From UBA5972 sp964637875 (GTDB lineage Bacteria > Pseudomonadota > Alphaproteobacteria > Rhodobacterales > Rhodobacteraceae): a DNA stretch of 11,282 bases. The position numbers and the translations under genes were made by a program. The notes beneath the pieces were generated by a model, which saw nothing but the letters and a program-made list of their open reading frames with translations, was not told where the DNA came from and did not search any database. Position 1 is the stretch's first letter. Each line of letters opens with the position of its first letter. The DNA lies in the NCBI GenBank assembly GCA_964637875.1, contig CAZWXK010000064.1, positions 1 through 11,282 of the forward strand, read 5' to 3'. Shown one piece after another: positions 1 to 5,326 of the stretch.

Positions 1-47
1 CGCCCTCGGCTCATAACACAGGCGAATCCGATCCGGGGCGACATGCC

Positions 48-671
48 CTAGATCAGGCTGGTCACCCACAATACCTGCGCATCCTCGCGGCTGGTCGAGA
101 CGATGTTGTGGCCCATCGTTGCGTCGAAATACACGCTGTCGCCGGGATGCATTTCGACAGGTTCGTGAAATTCCGAAAAGAAACGGATGTCGCCGGAAAG
201 AACATAAAGGAATTCTTCGCCGTCATGGCGCACCCATCCCGAAAAATCCGACAGGTCGCGGGCGCGAATCCGCGCCCGGTATGGCAGCATCCGGACGGGC
301 TGTCCGGGCGGGCCGAGGAGTTCATGCTCGTAGGTGGTGGTGGGATGCGGCCTGCCCCCGCCCTTGCGGATCACGCTCATGCGCCTGCCGGCGGCCCCGT
401 CACGCGGTGGTGTGAACAGCTGCGGAACCGACACCCCCAGCCCCCTGGCCAGCTTGCGCACTGCCTCGAATGTGGGCGACATCTGCTCGTTCTCGATCTT
501 GGACAGGGTCGATCGCGCAAGGCCTGCCCTTCGGGCCGCTTCGGTCAACGACATGTTCTGCGCCCTGCGCAGCGCGCGGACGCGTTCGCCCAGACGTAGC
601 GGCGAGATCTGCCCCTCATCGCCGCCGGCGCGCCCCGGGCCGGTCTGGCCGGATCGGATCCGTTCGGTCAT
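48..671 (-). CDS. XRE-family transcriptional regulator with C-terminal cupin sensor domain
   Basis: A 207-residue two-domain regulator. Residues about 26-86 form a lambda-repressor/XRE helix-turn-helix, with the recognition region around LARSTLSKIENEQMSP (51-66). Residues about 125-205 form a cupin_2 fold, with HDGEEFLYVLSG (149-160), then HPGDSVYFDA and GHN (188-189) as the second cupin motif. In this family the HTH binds an operator and the cupin binds a small ligand; such genes often sit beside the catabolic or amine/acid-handling genes they control. The start is supported by AGGGAG about six bases upstream of the ATG. The gene is divergent from the ligase operon at 803-4208, which is its most likely target, and a dyad lies just upstream of its ribosome site, suggesting autoregulation. 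Family assignment is secure; ligand and sense of control (activator or repressor) are unknown. Confidence 0.95.
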   Translation of the reverse strand: MTERIRSGQTGPGRAGGDEGQISPLRLGERVRALRRAQNMSLTEAARRAGLARSTLSKIENEQMSPTFEAVRKLARGLGVSVPQLFTPPRDGAAGRRMSVIRKGGGRPHPTTTYEHELLGPPGQPVRMLPYRARIRARDLSDFSGWVRHDGEEFLYVLSGDIRFFSEFHEPVEMHPGDSVYFDATMGHNIVSTSREDAQVLWVTSLI

Positions 672-685
672 GCCGACTCCCTGCC

Positions 686-699
686 TGTCGTTTTCGACA
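686..699. promoter_or_regulatory. Perfect inverted repeat, candidate operator of the XRE-cupin regulator
   Basis: TGTCG-TTTT-CGACA is a perfect 5-bp-arm dyad with a 4-bp centre. It lies between the regulator's ribosome site and its proposed extended -10 box, so it would cover the predicted transcription start. XRE proteins bind as dimers to short dyads of this sort, and this position fits autoregulation. The dyad is seen directly; its role is inferred. Confidence 0.35.
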
Positions 700-704
700 C
701 CGGA

Positions 705-713
705 ATTCTAACA
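705..713 (-). promoter_or_regulatory. Candidate extended -10 promoter of the XRE-cupin regulator gene
   Basis: Read on the minus strand this is TGTTAGAAT: a TAGAAT hexamer (five of six matches to TATAAT) preceded by the TGn extension of extended -10 promoters. Transcription would begin near position 698, about 27 bases before the ATG. No good -35 box is visible at the normal distance; a minus-strand TTGACA (743-748) is about 32 bp away, which is too far for this -10. Confidence 0.35.
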
Positions 714-739
714 CCGGGCGAAGGGACAATTCCATCACA

Positions 740-766
740 AGTTGTCAAACTGGGGGATGATATCCC
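740..766. promoter_or_regulatory. Two adjacent dyads in the regulator/ligase divergent promoter
   Basis: AGTT-gtca-AACT (740-751) is followed two bases later by GGGAT-gat-ATCCC (754-766). Both arm pairs are perfect. They lie 37-63 bp upstream of the ligase start codon, where an activator or repressor of the operon would be expected to act. No convincing sigma70 promoter for the ligase is visible, which would fit a regulator-dependent promoter. The function is inferred. Confidence 0.3.
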
Positions 767-802
767 GCTTTTCAACCTGCCCCGCCCACAGTAAACAGGG
801 AT

Positions 803-2356
803 ATGATTGACATTTCCCTGTTCGACGAGGGGCCGGCGGCACCCTGCCCCGCGCAATTCAACCTTGCGGCCCATGTGCTGGAGGGCGGGCTTGCCTGTCC
901 CGACAAGCCGGCGCTCGAGATCCTGCACCCGGAAGCGCGCGAAATCTGGCATCATGGCCGTCTGCGCCGCGCCGTTCTGGGCATCGGGGGCGCTCTGCTC
1001 GATGCCGGGCTGCGGGGCGGGGATATCCTGCTGCTGCGCATCGGCAATGATGTCGATTTCCCGCTGATGTTCCTGGGTGCGATCGCGGTCGGCATTGTCC
1101 CGGTTCCGACATCGGCCCAGCTGACCGAGATCGAGCTTGCCGCCATCATCAAGGACCTTGCCCCGGCGGCCATCGCATTGGGACGCGGCATGTCCCGGCC
1201 GGCGCTGCCGCAGGCGACGCGCTGCCTTGAGGCGCGGGATCTGCGCCGGATGCGCGCATATGCGCCCGCCGCCTTTGACATGGGCGCGCCGGACAGGCTG
1301 GCCTATATCATCTATACCTCGGGCACGTCGGGGCGGCCGCGCCCGGTGATGCATGCGCACCGGGCGATCTGGGCGCGCCGGATGATGTGGACGGGCTGGT
1401 ACGACCTGCGCCCCGACGACCGGCTGCTGCATGCGGGCGCCTTCAACTGGACCTATACGCTGGGCACCGGGCTGTGCGACCCCTGGGCCATCGGCGCAAC
1501 CGCCCTGATCCCCGCCGAGGGGGTCGATCGTGCGACGCTGGCGCACATGCTGGCCGACCACCGCGCGACGATCTTTGCCGCGGCCCCCGGGGTCTATCGG
1601 CAGTTGCTGAAACATGCGCCGCTGCCCGACATGCCCGCCCTGCGTCACGGGCTGTCGGCGGGCGAAAAGCTGCCGCTACGAATCCGCGATGCCTGGCAGC
1701 GGGAAACCGGCCGCCCCGTATTCGAGGCGCTGGGCATGAGCGAGGTTTCGACATTCGTTTCCTCCTGCCCGGACATGCCCGCCCCCGAAGGTGCCACCGG
1801 ACGGCCGCAAAAGGGGCGGCGGGTGGCGGTCTTGCCAGCGGATGACGACATGTCGGGTCTGCCTCCCCCGCCCGTCCCCGTCAACACCCCCGGCATCCTG
1901 GCGATTTCGCGCGATGATCCGGGGCTGATGCTGGGCTATCTGGGCGCCCCCGAAGACACTGCCGCCCGTTTTCGTGGCGAATGGTTTCTGACCGGCGACA
2001 TGGTGCAGATGGATGAACAGGGCTTCATCACCTATCTGGGGCGCGCCGACGACATGATGAATGCGGGCGGCTATCGGGTTTCGCCGCTCGAGGTCGAGGC
2101 GGTGCTCAACAGCCATCCCGACATCCATGTCAGCGCCGCAACCGCCGTCGAGGTCAAGCCTGATACATTCGTGATTGCCGCCTTCTATGAATCGGATCAT
2201 GATCCGGGCCATGAAGAACTGGCCCGGTTCTGCGCCGAACGCCTTGCGCGCTATAAATGCCCGCGCATCTTTCGGCGGCTCGACCATCTGCCGCGCGGGG
2301 CCAACAACAAGATCCGCCGCGCCGCGCTGCGCGCGCTTTACGGGAACACGCCATGA
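803..2356 (+). CDS. AMP-forming acyl/aryl-CoA ligase (ANL superfamily)
   Basis: A 517-residue adenylate-forming enzyme that should activate a carboxylic acid with ATP to an acyl-AMP and then to a CoA thioester in the cytoplasm. Visible motifs: the phosphate-binding loop YTSGTSGRPR (171-180), the LGMSE motif (310-314), LTGD (396-399), the hinge region YLGRADDMMNAGGYRVSPLEVE (411-432), and the C-terminal catalytic lysine in NNKIRR (K503). Length and motif spacing match the medium-chain/benzoate-CoA ligase group. Two consensus positions differ: the P-loop ends RPRP instead of PKG, and the Lys motif is NNKIRR instead of TGKIxR. The key lysine and TGD are kept, so it is probably active. It is the first gene of a three-gene overlapping operon divergent from the XRE-cupin regulator. 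The Shine-Dalgarno is weak (ACAGGG ending two bases before the ATG). The acid substrate cannot be told from sequence. Confidence 0.92.
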   Translation: MIDISLFDEGPAAPCPAQFNLAAHVLEGGLACPDKPALEILHPEAREIWHHGRLRRAVLGIGGALLDAGLRGGDILLLRIGNDVDFPLMFLGAIAVGIVPVPTSAQLTEIELAAIIKDLAPAAIALGRGMSRPALPQATRCLEARDLRRMRAYAPAAFDMGAPDRLAYIIYTSGTSGRPRPVMHAHRAIWARRMMWTGWYDLRPDDRLLHAGAFNWTYTLGTGLCDPWAIGATALIPAEGVDRATLAHMLADHRATIFAAAPGVYRQLLKHAPLPDMPALRHGLSAGEKLPLRIRDAWQRETGRPVFEALGMSEVSTFVSSCPDMPAPEGATGRPQKGRRVAVLPADDDMSGLPPPPVPVNTPGILAISRDDPGLMLGYLGAPEDTAARFRGEWFLTGDMVQMDEQGFITYLGRADDMMNAGGYRVSPLEVEAVLNSHPDIHVSAATAVEVKPDTFVIAAFYESDHDPGHEELARFCAERLARYKCPRIFRRLDHLPRGANNKIRRAALRALYGNTP

Positions 2357-3015
2357 TCCACGCCATGATCCACCTCGACATCATATCCGACCCGATCTGC
2401 CCCTGGTGCTTTATCGGCAAGACGCGGCTTGAAAAGGCGCTGGCGCAATATCCCGCGCCCGTTTTCGATATCGAATGGCATCCCTATATGCTCAACCCCG
2501 ACATGCCGCCCGAGGGCGTGGACCGGCGCGCCTATCTGGAACAGAAATTCGGCGGGCCGCAGGGTGCTCAGGCGGTATATGGCCAGATCGCCGATGCGGC
2601 GCGGGAAACCGGCATCGAGATCGATTTCGACGCAATCCGGCGCACGCCCAGCACGCTGGATGCCCACCGCCTGATCCACTGGGCCGGGATCGAGGGGGTT
2701 CAGAACGCCGTGGTTGACGGGCTGTTTCGCGCCTATTTCCAGCAGGGCAAGGATATTTCCGACCCCGCAGTACTGAGCGAAATCGCCGCGCAGGCAGGGA
2801 TGGATGCACAGGTCGTCACCCGGCTGCTGGCGCAGGATGTCGATCGCGAGGGCATCAGGCAACGCGCCAGACTTGCCCGCGAACGCGGCGTGCAGGGGGT
2901 GCCCTGTTTCGTCATCGACAATGACCGCGTGGTGCAGGGGGCGCATCCGGCCGAAACCTGGGTGCAGCTGATCGACCGGATCCTGCCCTCCGCGGGACAA
3001 GAACAGAACGCGTGA
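2353..3015 (+). CDS. DsbA-family (FrnE-like) cytoplasmic thiol oxidoreductase
   Basis: A 220-residue thioredoxin-fold protein of the FrnE/DsbA-like group, related to 2-hydroxychromene-2-carboxylate isomerases. The active site is SDPICPWCFIG with CPWC at residues 16-19, directly after the first beta strand. The helical insertion follows, and the cis-proline loop is GVPCFVID (P184). There is no signal peptide or membrane segment, so it should be cytoplasmic, unlike periplasmic DsbA. The ATG overlaps the ligase TGA as ATGA, and ACGGGA lies seven bases upstream; an open frame continues further upstream but lies inside the ligase gene. A second ATG 12 bases downstream (2365) is an alternative start. 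A third cysteine (C185) sits right after the cis-Pro, beside the redox site. The intact CxxC argues for redox activity rather than the glutathione-dependent isomerase reaction. The partner or substrate is unknown; the operon links it to CoA-ligase chemistry. Confidence 0.9.
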   Translation: MIHAMIHLDIISDPICPWCFIGKTRLEKALAQYPAPVFDIEWHPYMLNPDMPPEGVDRRAYLEQKFGGPQGAQAVYGQIADAARETGIEIDFDAIRRTPSTLDAHRLIHWAGIEGVQNAVVDGLFRAYFQQGKDISDPAVLSEIAAQAGMDAQVVTRLLAQDVDREGIRQRARLARERGVQGVPCFVIDNDRVVQGAHPAETWVQLIDRILPSAGQEQNA

Positions 3016-4208
3016 ACAGACCTGCCCTGCCCTTTGCCGAATTCGTGGCACTGATCGCGGTCATGTTCGCGATGATCGCCTTCGGCACCGATTCCATGCT
3101 GCCGGCCCTGCCGGAAATCGCCCGCGACCTGGGGCTGGACAACGCCAACCGGGCGCAGCTGGTTGTCACCAGTTTCGTGCTGGGCACGGGGCTGGGGCAA
3201 TTGTTTACCGGGCCGTTGTCCGACACGCTGGGACGCAAGCCGGTGATCTCGGCCGGGCTGGGGCTGTTCATGCTGGGCAGCCTGCTGGCCTGGCAGGTGC
3301 AATCGCTGGAATGGCTTCTGGCCGCGCGATTTCTGCAGGGCGCAGGCGTTTCGGCCCCGCGCACGGTCACGCTGGCCATGGTGCGCGACCTGTATGCCGG
3401 GCGCATGATGGCGCGGGTCATGTCGATTGCCATGGCGCTGTTCGTGCTGGTGCCGGCGGTTGCGCCCCTGATGGGACAGGCCATCATGCAGGCATTTGGC
3501 TGGCGGTCGATCTTTCTTTCCTTCGTGCTGTTTGCCGCGATCGGGCTGATCTGGCTGAACCTGCGCCAGGGCGAGACCCTCGCCCCCGATCGGCGGCGCC
3601 CGCTGCGCGTTGCCTCGTTCATTGCCGCCGGGCGCGAGGTGCTGACCTCGCGCATCGTGCTGACCTATATGGCGATCCTGTCATTCGGATATGGCGCGCT
3701 GTTCGGTTATCTCAGCTCGGCCCAGCAGGTGTTTGTCGATGTTTTCGGCGTAGGCGATGCCTTTCCGCTGTTTTTCGCCGGCATCGCGCTGTTTTCGGGG
3801 ATTTCCGGTTTCGTCAACGCGGCGCTGGTGGTGCGGCTGGGGATGCGGCTGATGGCCACGACCGCCTTTGCCGTCATCCTGATCTGCAACCTTGCCCTGA
3901 TCGGTGTGCTGCTGTTTCTGCCCCTGTCGCAGGGGGTTCTGTTCGGGCTGTTCCTGGGCTGGTCGGTGCTGGCCTTTCTGGTGCCGGGGCTGACATTCGG
4001 CAATCTGAACGCCCTGGCGATGGAGCCGATGGGCCATATCGCGGGCATGGCCTCGGCCATGATCGGGGCGATTTCCACCATGTTCGGGGTGCTGATCGCC
4101 ATCCCCATCGGGCTGGCCTTTGACGGCAGCATCCTGCCGCTGCTGGTCGGCTTCACGATCTGTTCGGCGCTGTCGCTGGGGCTGATGCTGACCACGCGGC
4201 AGCGGTAG
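3012..4208 (+). CDS. Bcr/CflA-type multidrug efflux MFS transporter
   Basis: A 398-residue inner-membrane protein with about 12 hydrophobic helices. The first helix carries AFGTDSMLPALPEIA (23-37), typical of Bcr/CflA drug:H+ antiporters. Motif A of the MFS is GPLSDTLGRKPV (67-78), the helix-4 motif is RFLQG (106-110) followed by RTVTLAMVRD, and the antiporter motif C region is LVPAVAPLMGQ (146-156). Family members export chloramphenicol, bicyclomycin, sulfonamides, cysteine or dipeptides; the substrate here is not predictable. Translation begins at a GTG that overlaps the upstream stop as GTGA, so it is probably translationally coupled to the thiol oxidoreductase. Its place at the end of the ligase operon suggests export of the acid handled by the operon or of a by-product. 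Confidence 0.92.
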   Translation: MNRPALPFAEFVALIAVMFAMIAFGTDSMLPALPEIARDLGLDNANRAQLVVTSFVLGTGLGQLFTGPLSDTLGRKPVISAGLGLFMLGSLLAWQVQSLEWLLAARFLQGAGVSAPRTVTLAMVRDLYAGRMMARVMSIAMALFVLVPAVAPLMGQAIMQAFGWRSIFLSFVLFAAIGLIWLNLRQGETLAPDRRRPLRVASFIAAGREVLTSRIVLTYMAILSFGYGALFGYLSSAQQVFVDVFGVGDAFPLFFAGIALFSGISGFVNAALVVRLGMRLMATTAFAVILICNLALIGVLLFLPLSQGVLFGLFLGWSVLAFLVPGLTFGNLNALAMEPMGHIAGMASAMIGAISTMFGVLIAIPIGLAFDGSILPLLVGFTICSALSLGLMLTTRQR

Positions 4209-4337
4209 GAGCAGTCAAGCCTTCGTGATCGCAGGCGATCGCCGCGTGAGCGCCTTCTTCAGCCTGCCGTCAGGTTTCAGGCATAGCGATCGGCCCGTGG
4301 ACACGCATTGCAGCGCGCCACCCCTACCCGGAAAAAC

Positions 4338-4354
4338 AGGCGGCAAATCCGCCT
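4338..4354 (+). other. Hairpin in the leader of the PepSY gene
   Basis: AGGCGG-CAAAT-CCGCCT is a perfect 6-bp stem with a 5-base loop, ending six bases before the AAGGAAG ribosome site. No T-run follows, so it is a poor intrinsic terminator for the MFS gene; it may shape the leader RNA of the PepSY-cytochrome pair. The rest of the 4209-4374 gap also holds a GATCGC-AG-GCGATC palindrome (4227-4240). I see no convincing promoter there. Confidence 0.35.
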
Positions 4355-4374
4355 CTCAACAAGGAAGATCGAAA

Positions 4375-4650
4375 ATGTATCGTTCGCTCACCATCGCGGC
4401 GGCCGTCGCCCTGTTCGCCGTTCCCGCATTCGCCGAAGGCAGCTGTTCCCGCGCCCCTGCCTCGCAGTTCCAGCCCACCTCGGCATTGAAGGCCAAGCTG
4501 GAAAAGAGCGGCATGAAGGTGCGCCGCATCAAGGTCGAGAATGGCTGCTACGAGGTCTATGGCATCACCGCCAGTGGCGCGCGTACCGTGGCCGCCTATA
4601 ACGCCAGGACCTTTGAAAAGGTGTCCAATGCCGAAGCCGGTGAAAACTGA
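4375..4650 (+). CDS. Secreted PepSY-domain mini-protein
   Basis: A 91-residue protein. It starts with a clear Sec signal peptide (MYRSL, a hydrophobic alanine-rich core, cleavage predicted after AFA at about residue 20), so the mature form of about 70 residues is periplasmic. The mature part matches the small PepSY_2-like fold: SALKAKLEKSGMKVRRIKVENGCYEVYGITASG, then a strand with AAYNARTFEKV. Two cysteines remain (in GSCSR and NGCYE) and could form a disulfide. The start is fixed by the signal peptide and by AAGGAAG seven bases upstream of the ATG; the open frame extends further upstream without sense. PepSY domains are thought to be regulatory or binding modules. The gene overlaps the b-type cytochrome gene by 23 bases, which suggests a joint role in an envelope electron-transfer module. 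Precise function is unknown. Confidence 0.88.
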   Translation: MYRSLTIAAAVALFAVPAFAEGSCSRAPASQFQPTSALKAKLEKSGMKVRRIKVENGCYEVYGITASGARTVAAYNARTFEKVSNAEAGEN

Positions 4651-5278
4651 TCCTGTCCCCGGGCCAGAGGCCCATCGAGCAGCACAGGGCGCGCGTCATC
4701 CACGGATGGCGCGCGTCTGGGACCCGTTGGTGCGCGTCTTTCACTGGTCGCTGGTGGGCAGCTTTGCCATTGCGTGGTTTTCACCGGTATGGCGCAGCGG
4801 GACGCTGCATCACTGGGTCGGCTATCTGGCGGCCGCGCTGGTAATGATCCGGGTGATCTGGGGCTTTGTCGGCCCCCGGCATGCGCGGTTTGCCGATTTC
4901 GTGAAACGGCCGGGCCAGGTTCTGGGTTATCTGGCCGCCATGGCGCGGGGGCGCGAGCCGCGTCATCTGGGCCACAACCCCGCGGGCGGGGCGATGGTTC
5001 TGGCGCTGATGGCGGGCATGGTGGCCAGCGCCGTGACTGGCTGGATGATGACCACCGACCGCTATTTCGGGGTTGCCTGGGTCGAGAACGCGCACTGGCT
5101 GGTGGTGCGTATCATGCTGGCGCTGATCCTGCTGCATCTGGCCGGCGTCGCGCTTGCCAGTCTGCGGCATCGTGAAAACCTGGTGGTTGCCATGATCACC
5201 GGGCGCAAGCGGATCGCCGATGGCGAACACGCGCCCTCGGACAGCGCAGGCCACATGGCACAGGAAGTTGCCCGGTAG
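4628..5278 (+). CDS. Membrane b-type cytochrome (cytochrome b561/Ni-Fe hydrogenase cytochrome b-like)
   Basis: A 216-residue integral membrane cytochrome of the cytochrome b/b6 (Ni_hydr_CYTB-like) family. Candidate haem ligands: H39 in RVFHWSL, H61/H62 in LHHWVGY, H156 in NAHWLV and H170 in LLHLAGV. Four hydrophobic helices are visible at about 38-55, 64-82, 120-140 and 155-178, and LGHNPAGG (114-121) is typical of the group. These proteins pass electrons between the quinone pool and a periplasmic or soluble partner. The chosen ATG has AAAAGG six bases upstream, inside the end of the PepSY gene, so the two genes overlap by 23 bases and are probably co-translated. An ATG at 4706 is possible but lacks a ribosome site and would leave only five residues before WDPLVRVFHW. 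The partner protein is not in the window apart from the PepSY protein. Confidence 0.9.
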   Translation: MPKPVKTDPVPGPEAHRAAQGARHPRMARVWDPLVRVFHWSLVGSFAIAWFSPVWRSGTLHHWVGYLAAALVMIRVIWGFVGPRHARFADFVKRPGQVLGYLAAMARGREPRHLGHNPAGGAMVLALMAGMVASAVTGWMMTTDRYFGVAWVENAHWLVVRIMLALILLHLAGVALASLRHRENLVVAMITGRKRIADGEHAPSDSAGHMAQEVAR

Positions 5279-5299
5279 CCCCCTGTCAGGACGGCCAGC

Positions 5300-5326
5300 C
5301 GCGGCCTCCCTTACCCCTTGGCCGCG
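5300..5326 (+). terminator. Weak candidate terminator after the cytochrome gene
   Basis: Arms CGCGGCC (5300-5306) and GGCCGCG (5320-5326) enclose a 13-base loop and are followed by CCTTTT. The gap between the convergent cytochrome and mfd stop codons is only 32 bp, so the structure runs into the end of mfd. The T-run is short and the loop long, so support is weak. Confidence 0.22.

Noticed and set aside
1..44. Possible start of another minus-strand gene after the XRE-cupin gene (ATG at 44, or at 14).
   Set aside because: Only about 14 codons are visible before the window edge, with no clear ribosome site and no recognisable sequence, so no gene can be supported.
2257..2352. A 32-residue N-terminal extension of the FrnE-like protein.
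   Set aside because: It lies inside the 3' end of the ligase gene and is Arg/Ala-rich with no homology to the family. The ATGA overlap start at 2353 has a ribosome site and puts the first beta strand at the N-terminus.
4227..4240. Palindrome GATCGC-AG-GCGATC considered as a terminator for the exporter gene.
   Set aside because: The two-base loop is too tight for a good hairpin, and no T-run follows; GATCGC-type words are also common in such genomes.
4225..4374. A 50-residue extension ahead of the PepSY protein.
   Set aside because: A classic signal peptide and a strong ribosome site mark the ATG at 4375; an extension would bury the signal peptide.
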